Shown here one piece after another: positions 22,483-32,968 of a stretch of DNA of 64,000 bases (the stretch's first letter is position 1; every line of letters starts with the position of its first letter). This DNA comes from Athripsodes cinereus (lineage: Eukaryota > Arthropoda > Insecta > Trichoptera > Leptoceridae). Position numbers and translations under genes: made by a program. Location of the stretch: assembly GCA_947579605.1 (NCBI GenBank), contig OX388325.1, positions 5,637,572 through 5,701,571 on the forward strand, written 5' to 3'. The notes under the pieces are model-generated. The model did not search any database. It was not told the DNA's origin and was given only the letters and a program-made list of their open reading frames with translations.

Positions 22483-23940
22483 ATGTCGGAGGGAGTGTCT
22501 CCAGACCCGTGGCCACCGGATGGCTCGGAGACGGACGGATCATTGATTTCAGTCCCAGATGTGGACATGCCCACCTCACCGTCACAGTTTGTGACGGTAA
22601 AATCCAAAGTATCTCGCAGGTCAAAGAGGAAGAAGGAGACTCATACATCTAGCGATGATGAAGATAAAATATCTTCTCCCTCCCCCCATACAATACCTCC
22701 TCCATCTGCAACCATAATCGAGATGCCCCCTCCTCCCAAAGTAACCCCACCCGTCAATGGAGTCCCAGCAGCCCGGTATACGGAGCATTCGTTGGCTCCA
22801 TTCATTGTTCTCGTATCAAACATTGATAACACTCCATTACACCCAATTAATTTTGGAAAGAAGATGAGCAATCACAAAATACAAAATTTAGTCATGGGCG
22901 GAGTAATGAAGTTAGGTAGGAACAGAATTCAGCTCACATTCTCCTCTGGAAATGCAGCAAATGCGTTTCTAGAAAGTAATTTTGTCTCTCAGTCCAACAT
23001 AAAAGCCTATATTCCCACTTTTAAAACGATCAAGATGGGACTCGTTAGAGGCATCGAAGTTGACGTAACAGAGGAGGAAATTATTAAGTTTGCCGAAATT
23101 CCGGATGGGTGTGGAAAAATTGTCAAAGCCAGAAGGCTTAATAGAAAGGTGGTCAATCAGGGCCTTGTGACATGGGTACCATCTCAAACCGTTGTCCTCT
23201 CGTTTGAGGGACAAATTCTACCTAAAAATATATACCTTTTCCATAATTCCCTGGTCACCGAACTTTACACATATCCTACCACTCTATGCCACAAATGCTG
23301 CAGATTTGGTCACCTAATGAAGGATTGTCGTTCCCTGCCCAGATGCTATAAATGTGGAAAAGACCACATGGGCTCGCAATGCGAAGCAGTGGAGCCATTC
23401 GCTTGCGTTAATTGCTCAGGCCCTCACATCGCAACGAGTCCATCCTGCCCAATCCTGAGTCGTGAAAAAGAAATTAAATGGACCATGGCTAGAGACAATA
23501 TTTCTTATTTTGAGGCCACAAAAAAGACACCTCTCGTGGCACACAAATCGTTTGCAGAAGCAACATCCTCATCTCACCCTTCTATCAGCCAACCGACTCA
23601 ATCAATTAGAGTATCGCGTCCTATAGTCCCCAAAGCCCACAAACCTAGACCCACAACATCTTGGGATAGGACAGAGATTAACTCTCTTCTGTCATATCCT
23701 AATGGCCAAGCTACCCAACCTCAAAATGGCTGTGCCCTTAAAAGGGATGAGGCCTCAACGGAGTCACGAGCCCTGGCCGGCCCTGTTGACCCAATTGTAA
23801 CAAATATATCAACCCTCTTAGTGTCTATCTTGTCCCTGTTCCCAAATATACCGTCCAACGTCGCCACAGCTATATCACTTCTAATAGAATCAATTCAGGA
23901 TGTATCCACTGCGCTCAATCCTGCAGTGGAACTGTCGTAG
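22483..23940 (+). CDS. LINE ORF1 (gag-like nucleic-acid-binding protein)
   Basis: 485 residues. It would bind the element's RNA and package it into a ribonucleoprotein for target-primed reverse transcription. The N-terminal third is acidic and Ser/Pro-rich (residues 1-100), and the middle (about 105-260) is a probable RNA-recognition-like fold. Three CCHC-type knuckles follow: residues 269-282 (CHKCCRFGHLMKDC), 288-300 (CYKCGKDHMGSQC) and 308-322 (CVNCSGPHIATSPSC). The ATG at 22,483 follows a 195-bp leader. The C-terminal part after 340 is low-complexity. The last 41 bases overlap the start of ORF2 in a different frame, so ORF2 is probably made by reinitiation or termination-coupled start. 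No stop or frameshift interrupts it. Confidence 0.9.
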   Translation: MSEGVSPDPWPPDGSETDGSLISVPDVDMPTSPSQFVTVKSKVSRRSKRKKETHTSSDDEDKISSPSPHTIPPPSATIIEMPPPPKVTPPVNGVPAARYTEHSLAPFIVLVSNIDNTPLHPINFGKKMSNHKIQNLVMGGVMKLGRNRIQLTFSSGNAANAFLESNFVSQSNIKAYIPTFKTIKMGLVRGIEVDVTEEEIIKFAEIPDGCGKIVKARRLNRKVVNQGLVTWVPSQTVVLSFEGQILPKNIYLFHNSLVTELYTYPTTLCHKCCRFGHLMKDCRSLPRCYKCGKDHMGSQCEAVEPFACVNCSGPHIATSPSCPILSREKEIKWTMARDNISYFEATKKTPLVAHKSFAEATSSSHPSISQPTQSIRVSRPIVPKAHKPRPTTSWDRTEINSLLSYPNGQATQPQNGCALKRDEASTESRALAGPVDPIVTNISTLLVSILSLFPNIPSNVATAISLLIESIQDVSTALNPAVELS

Positions 23941-26900
23941 TCTTTTGTCCAAAAAAACGGACGTCTTATACCTAATCAATAAGTTCCGTACATGCATAGT
24001 GGCCCTCTCGGAGACGTGGATGGTCCCTGAATTCCACTTTGGAGTGGGGGGGTATTCATGTTTCCGGGAGGACAGGCCGGATGGTAGAGGCGGAGTGGCC
24101 CTGCTGGTCAACTCGTCGCTGCCATCTGTTCCTTTATCGCTGGATGCATGTGAGGAGCTGAACGTGATTGGTGTTATGATTGGTAAAATCTCAATCCTCT
24201 CCATATACATCCCGCCCAACAGCAGAGTAGGTTACTCTACATTCAGATCCTTGTTTTCAGCACTGACTCCTCCCTTCTTGGTGTTGGGAGATTTTAATGC
24301 ACACCATACCCTCTGGGGCTCCGAAAGCAATGATCGCAGAGGTAGGGAACTAGCCGAAATCCTGGAGGAGTTTAATGTGTGTGTTCTGAACGATGGCTCC
24401 CCTACAAGGGTCGACACGCCCAATCACAGACAGAGCTCAGTGGATCTCAACCTCGCCTCCGCGGATATAGCCGCAGGATTCGACTGGCAAGTCATGGACT
24501 TTTCATGTGGTAGTGACCACCTCCCCATTCACATATCTGGCCACCTTGAATCCTATACAGAGGACCAAAGGTCAACCCGTAACCCAATAGATCGACACAA
24601 GCGTATCCGTTTTAACACAACTGCTGCTGATTGGAGGAGGTTCTCCGACGATCTGGAGCGGCGTGTTGGGTCGCTTCCTACTCCTTCTCAGGGTAACCTA
24701 GCCCTATGTAACACCGAGTTTTCGGAGGCCATGGTTGAGGCGGGAAAAAGGTGCGTGCCTATTGTTAGACCCGGAAAATCCAAGAAGCTATTGGCTATGC
24801 CCCCTTGGTGGGACAAAGATTGCCAAGAGGTGGTAAACAAACGAAAGGCATCCTGCAAAGCATACATTAATAACATGAGTATGGAGAATTATCTAATATA
24901 TCAAAACTCCGCGGCTATCGCCAGGCGTACCTTAAAAAACAAGAAACGGGCTGGCTGGAAGAAATTCTGTTCATCCCTGTCCCCAGACGTACCTCCATCC
25001 ATTGTCTGGAGGACTATTAAACAATTCCACAATCCTAAGTACTCCGGCCGCAGAAAAACTGTATCAGGGGAATGGAAACTCGAATTTGTAAACAAACTGG
25101 CGCCTCCTTCTGCACCCAACATAAACGAGATTCCCTTTAGATACACGTTCAGCGCACGGAGTTGGATGGACATGCCATTCAATATGGACGAACTAGAGTG
25201 GGTCCTGGCCTCAGTCCAGGATAAGACGCCTGGGGTAGACAATATCCCATATAGTTTTTTGGGGAAAAGTGATACGGAATCGAAGGAATACTTATTATCC
25301 ATAATTAATGTAGCATTTGAAGGAGGAGAAATTCCCCCAAATTGGAAGTCCCAAATTGTAGTACCTATATTAAAAAAAAATTGTGTGGTTAATTGTGCTT
25401 CTTCTTACAGGCCGATCGCAGTTTCTACCTCTATAATTAAGGTGGTAGAACACCTTATTAAGAGGCGACTGGAGTGGTTCCTGGAGCACAATGACATCCT
25501 CTCGGGGTCACAGTTTGGGTTCCGGAAGAAGAGGGGTACATTGGACGTATTGTCGATATTTGTTATCGATGTTAACATTGCATTCTCTGCGAGAAACTCT
25601 CTGGTTGCGGTCTTCATGGATGTCAAGTCGGCATATGACAACGTTAGAATTGATATTTTGGAGAGAAAGCTGCTCGAAACGGGGGTTCCGCTTAGGTTTT
25701 GTAGCTTTATTACCAACCTTCTGCTCGATAGGAACATTCTTGTAGAGACTGAATCACGTCAGGTACATGCGGGTCTTCCACAGGGGTCTGTTATCAGCCC
25801 TATCCTATACAATCTTTACACCTATGATCTAGACCGTGCTGTTGGGGATCCTTGCAGGGTATTGCAGTATGCTGACGATTTCTTCATATATATGGAATGT
25901 AGGGATGTTTTGGATTCGGAGGGGATCCTTAATTCTAATATGGACCGTCTCTCTACTTGGTTTGATAATAATGGATTGGAAATCTCCGTCCATAAGTGTG
26001 AGGTTGTCATATTCTCAAAAAAAAAGGTGGTCCCTAGAATGGATATCCGATGTGGTGGAAATTCCATCCCTACAAAGAATTCTGTCAGAGTACTGGGGGT
26101 AATATTGGACGCTAAACTCTCTTGGAATTTGTATGTTGATCACATTTGCAGTAGAAGCTTGATTGGTCTCAACGCTATGAGAGCTGTGTCACGCGTTTGG
26201 TGGGGGTGCCACCCTTCGGTCCAAAGGCTGTTTTATAATGCTTATGTTAGAAGTCAGTTAGACTTAGCTAGCTTTCTTATCGAACCGACCTCCAAAAATA
26301 ATCTTCTGAAGCTGGAGCGTGTACAGTCACAGGGACTTAGAATTATTTTGGGTGCGATGAGGTCCTCCCCTGTAAATGCTCTGCAAGTGGAGGCGGGGGA
26401 GCCACCCTTGCCTCTACGTAGAAAGCTTCTCGCAGATAAATTCTACCTGGGTCGCTGGAGGACTCACAATCATCCACTCATTCCAAAATTACAAAAGTTG
26501 GATGCGCTGTGTGAGTCTTCGGTCTTCTGGAGGAATAAACATCCCCCACACCTTGTCGTGAGTGCCCGCTCGTACCACTCTTTGGTCGCAAGGACTCCCA
26601 GCCACAATAAGTTACCCATATATTTGGCCGACCATCAGGTCCTTTCACTGCGACCAAATATTCTCTTGTCTTTGGGAGTTGAGAATGGCCCTTTTGCCCC
26701 GATGGAGTTTTGTTCGGCAATTGAGAGTCGCTGGAGGGGTTATCACTTGATTTTCACTGACGGTTCTAAACATCCTGATTACCCGCACGTTGGTGCGGCT
26801 TTTTACTCAGATTCTGAAAAGATATTCAGACTATTCCAGTTGCCGAGAGAAGTATCAGTCTTCACAGCCGAATGTATCGCTATATTAGAGGCGCTTGGTT

Positions 26901-27619
26901 TTATATTGGAGACCCATGCTCCTTCCTCGAGGATCTTAATTCTGAGTGATAGTCAGAGCGCCCTGGAGAGTCTCAAGTCCTCACCATTTAATCACCCTGA
27001 TGACACCATATGCCTACAAATTAGGGAACGTTTGGTCAGGTGTAGGGATAGAGGAGTTGATGTCACAATGGCTTGGATTCCGAGCCATTGTGGCATACCT
27101 GGAAACGAATTAGCAGATAGGTTTGCAAAGATGGCCTTGGAGTCGGGAAGCAAAGTCCATTCGACCATCCCGGTTAACGATTTGTTGCCACTTGCTCAGG
27201 AGGGATTGTATCAGGAATGGCAGCTGCTGTGGGAGACCTCTTCTAGGTCTAAAGGAAAAATTTATGCTGCAATCCAGCCCCAAATATTCAAAAAGCCTTG
27301 GTTCTCCAGTATTAAAATGAACAAATTTGAGACCTCGTCCATTTGCCGTATGCGTATTGGACATGTCTGTTTGAGAGCACACCTATTTAAAATCAATGTG
27401 GTGGAAAGCCCATTATGCGACTGTGAATGGGCGGAGGAAGACCTAGATCATGTTTTTTTGCAGTGTCCAATCAATGACCGATATCCAGACTTTCTCAAGG
27501 ACCTCCGTGGGTTGGGGGTTCAGCTACCTGTAAGCCTCCCATATCTTCTGGCCCTGAATTGCAGACCTATATTCAAGCTGTTCACTAGGTTTTTGGAGCT
27601 GAATGAGATTAAACTATGA
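23900..27619 (+). CDS. LINE ORF2: endonuclease, reverse transcriptase, RNase H
   Basis: 1239 residues, uninterrupted. Residues 8-210 form an APE-type endonuclease: WNCRS, SETW, RGGVALLV, GDFNAHH (130-136) and GSDHLPIH (204-211) supply the metal and catalytic positions. The reverse transcriptase spans about 480-760, with DVKSAYD, GLPQGSVISPILYNLY and the catalytic YADD at 657-660. An RNase H domain follows: FTDGSK (952-957), TAECIAILEAL, SDSQSAL and WIPSHCGIPGNELAD, so the DEDD residues appear present. The C-terminus has a CDCEWAEEDLDHVFLQC zinc-like tail. The protein would nick the target, prime on the free 3' end and remove RNA. The ATG at 23,900 lies inside ORF1; downstream ATGs are possible. 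All key residues look intact. Confidence 0.92.
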   Translation: MYPLRSILQWNCRSLLSKKTDVLYLINKFRTCIVALSETWMVPEFHFGVGGYSCFREDRPDGRGGVALLVNSSLPSVPLSLDACEELNVIGVMIGKISILSIYIPPNSRVGYSTFRSLFSALTPPFLVLGDFNAHHTLWGSESNDRRGRELAEILEEFNVCVLNDGSPTRVDTPNHRQSSVDLNLASADIAAGFDWQVMDFSCGSDHLPIHISGHLESYTEDQRSTRNPIDRHKRIRFNTTAADWRRFSDDLERRVGSLPTPSQGNLALCNTEFSEAMVEAGKRCVPIVRPGKSKKLLAMPPWWDKDCQEVVNKRKASCKAYINNMSMENYLIYQNSAAIARRTLKNKKRAGWKKFCSSLSPDVPPSIVWRTIKQFHNPKYSGRRKTVSGEWKLEFVNKLAPPSAPNINEIPFRYTFSARSWMDMPFNMDELEWVLASVQDKTPGVDNIPYSFLGKSDTESKEYLLSIINVAFEGGEIPPNWKSQIVVPILKKNCVVNCASSYRPIAVSTSIIKVVEHLIKRRLEWFLEHNDILSGSQFGFRKKRGTLDVLSIFVIDVNIAFSARNSLVAVFMDVKSAYDNVRIDILERKLLETGVPLRFCSFITNLLLDRNILVETESRQVHAGLPQGSVISPILYNLYTYDLDRAVGDPCRVLQYADDFFIYMECRDVLDSEGILNSNMDRLSTWFDNNGLEISVHKCEVVIFSKKKVVPRMDIRCGGNSIPTKNSVRVLGVILDAKLSWNLYVDHICSRSLIGLNAMRAVSRVWWGCHPSVQRLFYNAYVRSQLDLASFLIEPTSKNNLLKLERVQSQGLRIILGAMRSSPVNALQVEAGEPPLPLRRKLLADKFYLGRWRTHNHPLIPKLQKLDALCESSVFWRNKHPPHLVVSARSYHSLVARTPSHNKLPIYLADHQVLSLRPNILLSLGVENGPFAPMEFCSAIESRWRGYHLIFTDGSKHPDYPHVGAAFYSDSEKIFRLFQLPREVSVFTAECIAILEALGFILETHAPSSRILILSDSQSALESLKSSPFNHPDDTICLQIRERLVRCRDRGVDVTMAWIPSHCGIPGNELADRFAKMALESGSKVHSTIPVNDLLPLAQEGLYQEWQLLWETSSRSKGKIYAAIQPQIFKKPWFSSIKMNKFETSSICRMRIGHVCLRAHLFKINVVESPLCDCEWAEEDLDHVFLQCPINDRYPDFLKDLRGLGVQLPVSLPYLLALNCRPIFKLFTRFLELNEIKL

Positions 27620-27767
27620 TTAACTGGTTTCTCTAGATAATATATATTTGCGTAAGTAGGTCTAAGCAAATGGAGTTTTGGGTTACTCTATGTGAAGAGT
27701 TCATACTGTTTCCTGGCGAAAACACTCTAAATGGGTGAAAAGCCAAACAAAATAAGAAGAAGAAGAA

Positions 27768-27780
27768 GACACTGACAGTT
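27768..27780. repeat. 3' target-site duplication of the intact LINE
   Basis: Exact copy of the 13-mer GACACTGACAGTT found just upstream of the element, immediately after the AAG-repeat tail. Confidence 0.85.
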
Positions 27781-27814
27781 ATCAATGTTTGTTTTGCGAT
27801 GTTTTAGTTTGTTG

Positions 27815-28851
27815 TAGTCATGGGTAACAGATCACTTTGAGGCGACCCGACCCGTTCGGGTCCACTGATAGCAGTGAGCCGAACATATGATTCGGGTCAC
27901 GGGTCTTTCCGGTATCAACCCAGATCTTTGTCTTTAGCTCGGACCCGTTTCCGCTGTAGGTACATACACGGGTCACGGGTCTTTCCGGTTGCAGCATATA
28001 CCTGTGTCTACGGGTCGGAGCTGTTTCCGGTGTTGATAGCTTATTGTCTATGATCCACTATGTCTTTCATACGGTATGGAGATTTTTACACTTAATATCT
28101 GAACGGAGTACTCAATAATTATAAGAATAATAATAATAACATTTATTGGCCATAAAATATTTATTTATTTACATAACAAACAGCTGTATCAGCCTTTACA
28201 AATAATACAAATTAAAAAAAAAACAGTCAAGAGAAATAATGCATAAACAAAGAAAAACAATATAAATAAAGGAAAAAAAACAACATACTACCAATTAATT
28301 TCAATTAGGAAAATACTTTTTATTGTGAACTGTGCAAAGGTTTAGTTGAAATAAATAGTGGATAAGCTATTGATTAAAGGTAAACATTTTATATGAAAAA
28401 GTATTGGTTTCATAAAATGTTTCGCCATGATATTTTTTTGTGAAATATTTTGTGTTTGTGTATTGTAGTATTATTTTGTGAAAAATGTTTTTAGAGACTA
28501 GCAAAACTTTGCGATACTTTCCAGCAATAAAACACAATATATTATTAGAATACGGATTTGTATGTATGGGAAGCGGCGTGATGGTATGTATGTATGGGTA
28601 AGTACAAACGGTCATTCTATTCAATTTGTGAACAAAACATACAGAACTTACGTGTCATCCGCTTAAACGGATCCTACATGTCATCGTCTCAAACAGATCT
28701 TTCGGGTCATCGGGTCCTCACAGATCCAACGGGTCTCCGCTCAAACAGATCATTGGGACCCGTAAGATCCGTAGGTGATCTGTAGACCCGCGGGTCAATT
28801 TGGAAGGACCCGAACATTTGACTCGGGTCGGATCTGTGTTACACATGACTA
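27815..28851. mobile_element. hAT-like non-autonomous element rich in GGGTC words
   Basis: Termini TAGTCATGGGTAACAGATC and GATCTGTGTTACACATGACTA are inverted repeats. GTTTGTTG at 27,807-27,814 and 28,852-28,859 is a perfect 8-bp TSD, the hallmark of hAT transposition. The subterminal regions are dense in GACCCG/CGGGTC words. The middle (about 28,125-28,580) looks like an AT-rich LINE-tail insertion. No transposase is present. Confidence 0.85.
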
Positions 28852-28859
28852 GTTTGTTG

Positions 28860-29640
28860 TTTTTGCAGAAGTATACGCGAATTTATTATATTAAAATGAT
28901 CAGAAAGTCACAAATTAAGGTAAGTATGAAATAAGAATTGTGGAAACAATCATTAATGTACTTTGTTACAAATATGATGCATTAAATAACATGTTTTGTT
29001 TATAGGTTTATTTGGACATTAACTAAAATGTTTTTCTACACAAGGATTAATGAATAATGTCTGCATATGATCGTCTACGAACTTTAAAGAGAAGCTCTTT
29101 TTTGTGAGATGAAGTAAAACAATTTATTTATTTGTTAACAAAGTATATGGCTAAATAGCCTTTTTACACTACAATTACTTAAAAAAAACAACAAACTTGG
29201 AACAAACACAATCAACATATAAGAGACAATGAATACAACATGACAATAGAAACTACTGGATATTCTCAACAGAAAGCATGAACCTTTGAATAAACCCGCT
29301 CACAGCACATTTGCTCATGGTGTACTCTGAATAGTTGAAATCAACTTCACAGTGATAATTCCCTATTACATGGAGTCAATTCATTGATTAATAATAGCTA
29401 TAATTGGACGATGATCCTGTAGCATAGAACAATGCCTGAATTTTGGTGCTACAACTAGGGAAAATACAGTTGAGTAGGAATAAGTTGAATAAATTTTGAT
29501 TTATAAAGTCTTGAACCATTCTCAAATAAATGTTGTATACTTATATGTTTTTAATTATTACCTTTATCATGAATGAATGAAAGAAACAAATATAAGGAAC
29601 GGATGAAGAATGTTTTTAATTATTGCCTATATAATGAATG
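28860..29640. other. AT-rich DNA with a minus-strand LINE tail
   Basis: Around 29,123-29,240 the start TTTATTTATTTGTTAACAAA followed by GGCTAAATAGCC looks like the 3' end of a LINE in minus orientation. Nothing else was recognised. Confidence 0.35.
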
Positions 29641-30437
29641 AATGAAAGAAACGAATATAAGGAACGAATGAAAGAAACTTACAGAGCATGCAAGAAAGAA
29701 GTGCGAGAGTGTCAGTTGTACATGAAAGTTGCAGAATGAATGGGATGAAAATGAATGTGACTAAGACGAAAGTGCTGGTGTTTGAAAGAGAGATTGATAG
29801 AACAATGTGTGAAATAAAGGTTGGAAATGAATGTTTGGAGCAAGTGGACGAATATGTATGTTTGCGATGGATGGTAGATACGAAAGAGATATTGAAAAAA
29901 GAAAAGTGAACGGTGCACTTCGATCTAATAGCAATGTCTCGAACATGGCTAAAATGCTGGTGCACAACGCCATCCTCGCACCGATACTTATGTATGCAAG
30001 CGAAACTTGGATATGGCTGAAGAAGGACGAAAGTGGAATAAATGCAGTGGAGATGCGAACACTGAGAAGAACGGTAGGTAAAACATTGCAAGATAGAGTA
30101 AGAAATGAGGATATTAGAAGAATGAGTGGATGCAAGAAGAGTGTTGTTGATAGAATGCGTGTAAATAAATTGAGATGGTTTGGTCATGTAGAGCAAATGG
30201 ATGGTGTAAGATTGACGAAGAAGGTATATTTATCTGAAAGAGAGGGTGTGAGAAAGCGCGGACGTCCAAGAACCTTGTGGATCAAATACTCAAGGGCGGT
30301 CGCATGTTAAGTAAGAGGAATCGGCGTGCATGTATGAGAAACTGGATGAATGTAGAGGAAGCGAAAGAAGTATGTAAGGAAAGATCAATATGGCGTTCCG
30401 TTCTCTCTGCCTACCCCACCCGGGACACGGCGTGAAG
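29640..30437 (+). mobile_element. RTE-like LINE 3' part (family L1a), frameshifted
   Basis: The longest copy of family L1a here. An upstream frame (29,688-29,909) has NGMKMNVTKTKVLVFER and a DEYVCL block, the C-terminal reverse-transcriptase region. A frameshift leads into the frame at 29,831-30,310 with MYASETWIWLKKDESGINAV, then VRNEDIRRMSG and KLRWFGHVEQM. A second frameshift near 30,290 precedes the terminal segment ending around TACCCC…CGGCGTGAAGGTA. The reading-frame breaks make it dead. Confidence 0.8.
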
Positions 30438-30764
30438 GTAAAGGACAGGATATATCATGAATTTATATATTATAGGCAGAATGAATGGAGCCCCACGGAA
30501 TATCTGGTTTATATGGTGAGGCAATTAAATTCTATTATGTGTGTTAATGAATGTGTATTACAGAGATAGAAGAAGTATTTTAAAGGTTTATTTGAATGAG
30601 AATATAAGGAAATTGGATGAATTATTGTGATACATGTCTGACTTGTGAATGCAACCTTTAGAAAGATGGATGTTGAATTGAATTAAACTCGGGTCAATGC
30701 ATTGATGTATGCAGATGATGTGTACATTCTAGGCTACAATAATAATAATAACGTTCTTCGTCGT
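30438..30764. other. Intergenic DNA, nothing recognised
   Basis: No gene. A short AATAATAATAA microsatellite precedes the SINE at 30,765. Confidence 0.3.
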
Positions 30765-30955
30765 TCGAGTTCGTCGGTAGCCTGGAGGTAGAGTCTCGGC
30801 CTCGTGAACATGGGGTCCGTGGTTCGATACCAGGTGCCGGCAAACTCCCCTTTCACGACACAAGCTTTTAGTAGCTTACTGTGAAAGGTGTATAAGGTTG
30901 TATTTGGGTTTATTACAAAAACCCAGATATAGCTTTTTTAAAAAAAAAAAAAAAA
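30765..30955 (+). mobile_element. tRNA-derived SINE, family 1 (copy 3)
   Basis: The best plus-strand copy. The head is GAGTTCGTCGGTAGCCTGG with A-box-like TAGCCTGGAGGTAG. A canonical B box GGTTCGATACC follows at about 30,822, then a unique body with CTTTCACGACACAAGC and a terminal A run at 30,941-30,955. Internal pol III control elements are intact, so it might be transcribed. Confidence 0.85.
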
Positions 30956-31140
30956 TAACAAACTTTATTGTGCAGAATATGATAACAGGAATTATATACA
31001 ACATGCATGAAAAAAACTGTACAATGGGCGAGTTTATCGCAGAGTTGCGATATCTTCCAACTAACCCAAATAAAATAAAATATATAAAAATGAAATAAAA
31101 TAAAATACATACATGAAATGAAATAAAATAAAATAGATAT
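30956..31140 (-). mobile_element. LINE 3' end with a GCGA hairpin motif
   Basis: GGGCGAGTTTATCGCAGAGTTGCGATATCTTCCA is split here as GGGCGAGTTTATCGC and GCGATATCTTCCA, flanked by AATAAAATAAA repeats. A close relative is at 45,655-45,800 and another at about 50,405-50,460. This hairpin plus TCTTCCA tail recalls the conserved 3' end of a LINE family. Confidence 0.5.
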
Positions 31141-31452
31141 ATGCACTTGGACTCTGCGCTTCGTCACACCCCCTCTTTCAGATACACACATCATCTACTT
31201 CATCCTTTCATCGTGCATTCGCTCATCATATCTTTGTTAACACACATTCCTCTCACATCCGCTCATTCTCCTGATATCCTCATTCTTCACTCTATCTCGC
31301 AACGTTTTACCAACCATTCTTCTCAGTGAACGCATCTCCACAGCATTTATTCCACTCTCGTCCTTTTTCAACCACGTCCAAGTTTCGCTTATAAACATAA
31401 GTGTCGGTAACAGAATGGTAGTGTGCACCAGCATTTTTGCCATGTTTGACAC
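31141..31452 (-). mobile_element. RTE-like LINE fragment (family L1a), internally deleted
   Basis: The minus strand carries MAKMLVHTTILLPTLMFISE, the WLKKDESGINAVEMRSLRR block and the DRVKNEDIRRMSGCERN block, then a deletion of the NKLRWFGHVER segment. The remaining 3' part is scrambled. Clearly dead. Confidence 0.75.
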
Positions 31453-31489
31453 GATGAATCAAAAATATTCCAGTTTTATAAGAATTTAA

Positions 31490-32480
31490 TTGACAACAAT
31501 GACAAAGGCAAAAAAAAACATAAATTTCAAAATATAATGTTTATTTATCTCAAATAATTAAATAATAAACAGTTAACATATATATAAGGAATGTAGTGTT
31601 CATCACCTAGAGACTAATTTATTTTTAAAAGACATAAACGATGAGCTGGTGCGGATTGTAGAGGGAAGTTGGTTCCAAAGTCTAGCGGTGTGAATGCTAA
31701 AAGATGAAAAGTAGAAATCAGAGTGATGTGAGGGAATCAAGAGCAATCTATTGTTCTCCGACCTAAGTGAAAGGCCACGCACCGCTCCAAATTGGAATCT
31801 TTATTTATGAATTCTTGAAATATTCGTATAATTTTTGCTTTGTTGTTGTTTTTTGTGTTTTGTTTTTGTGACATTTGGCATTTTATTTTCTCCGTCTCAA
31901 ACTTTTTATGTGACGGATGTGTAGTTTCAATTGTTTATTGAATGAACTTTGATTGATACCATGAATTTTGACTGTTTTATCTGAGAATTCTTCATTATTA
32001 ATTTTAACGTTTGACTAATATTGTGTATTTCTTCTTTTATTAATTGCTCAATGCAATTATTTTTATGGTATTTTGATATTTATTTTTTTAAAAGTGTAAT
32101 GATACTATCTTACATTTTATACATTTTTAATTGCTTTTTATTTTTATATAGTATTAATTGTTGTTTGAATTTTTAATACCATTTTATAAAAGCTTTAAGC
32201 TGTACATATGTGTAATAAATAAATATGTATAATAATAAATAAATAGAGTTTTGTCGATGGGACAGAGCTCAGCGAGGCATAGATGTGCTGCACCGCTCAA
32301 GGCTTTATGAACCGTGAGGTACAGTTTGAAGTCTACTCTCTTTGGGACTCTCATCCAATGTAGCTCCTTAAACAGTGGTGTGATGTGTCAGTGCTTATTG
32401 TCTCTGTAAATGGTCCCATCAGCACCATTAAAGGTTATCTGGAGACGGTTGAGAATGATTCCAAGAATATTTTAACTAAA
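31490..32480 (-). mobile_element. Antisense LINE 3' part interrupted by another LINE tail
   Basis: Segments 31,640-31,800 and 32,245-32,470 contain TTGGTTCCAAAGTCTAGCGGTG and GGACTCTCATCCAATGTAGC, typical of antisense reverse-transcriptase C-terminal sequence. Between them, 31,800-32,245 is T-rich DNA ending in AATAAATAAATATG…AATAAATAAATAG, a plus-strand LINE tail. A nested insertion is the likely explanation. Confidence 0.45.
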
Positions 32481-32716
32481 TAATATCCGAATATAACCTG
32501 TAAATGAAACATATTATTTAATAAGGGGAAATAATGTATTATTGTGTAACACAAGCAAAAAGTATTTAGAATTTGTTCTCCATTCATCTCTATTTTATGC
32601 TAGTCAACATTTAAGAAAGGGACTCCCACCATTTACCCCTGGATGTTTCAAGAACATCAGTTTTCATATCATCCAATTTCTGCTAGCCTCTTTACTACTA
32701 CCATTACTATAGACAT

Positions 32717-32968
32717 AAGACATTTGTATAGACATAACATACATAGATATTTCACAGAGATCGAGCTAGTCCCAAACTTAGATGAATCTTGTGTTATGGG
32801 TACTAACGCGACGATACACACATTTACAATGCACTAAACACATACTTGTAACACCCAGACCCAGGACAATTTGAAAAAGGTCATTCCTCAATCTGCCCTG
32901 GCCGGTATCGAACCCGGGACCTCGTGACTCAAAGGCAAGAGCGTTACCTCCGCGCCACACCGGCCAAC
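32717..32968 (-). mobile_element. tRNA-derived SINE, family 2
   Basis: On the minus strand: head GGCCGGTGTGGCGCGGAGG with an A-box-like GTGGCGCGGAGGTAACGC, then B box GGTTCGATACC, then a body with GTCCTGGGTCTGGGTG and a tail with GTACCCATAACACAAG and TTTGGGACTAGCTCGATC. Its 3' half is also present alone at 3680-3805. It is distinct from SINE family 1. Confidence 0.8.

Larger units (their letters stand above)
22288..27767 (+). mobile_element. Full-length I-clade-like non-LTR retrotransposon
   Basis: About 5.48 kb, with a 195-bp 5' leader, two long intact overlapping ORFs, a roughly 150-bp 3' region and a short (AAG)n tail, bracketed by a 13-bp target-site duplication. ORF1 has three CCHC knuckles. 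ORF2 has an APE-type endonuclease, reverse transcriptase, RNase H and a Cys/His tail. RNase H in ORF2, CCHC knuckles in ORF1 and a simple-repeat tail are features of the I group (I, Loa, Nimb and relatives). Assignment to a named family would need a phylogeny. Intact frames and an undecayed TSD imply recent insertion. Confidence 0.9.

Noticed and set aside
30820..30835. tRNA gene
   Set aside because: A and B box-like words are present, but the cloverleaf is not complete and the unit recurs with an A tail, so it is a SINE.
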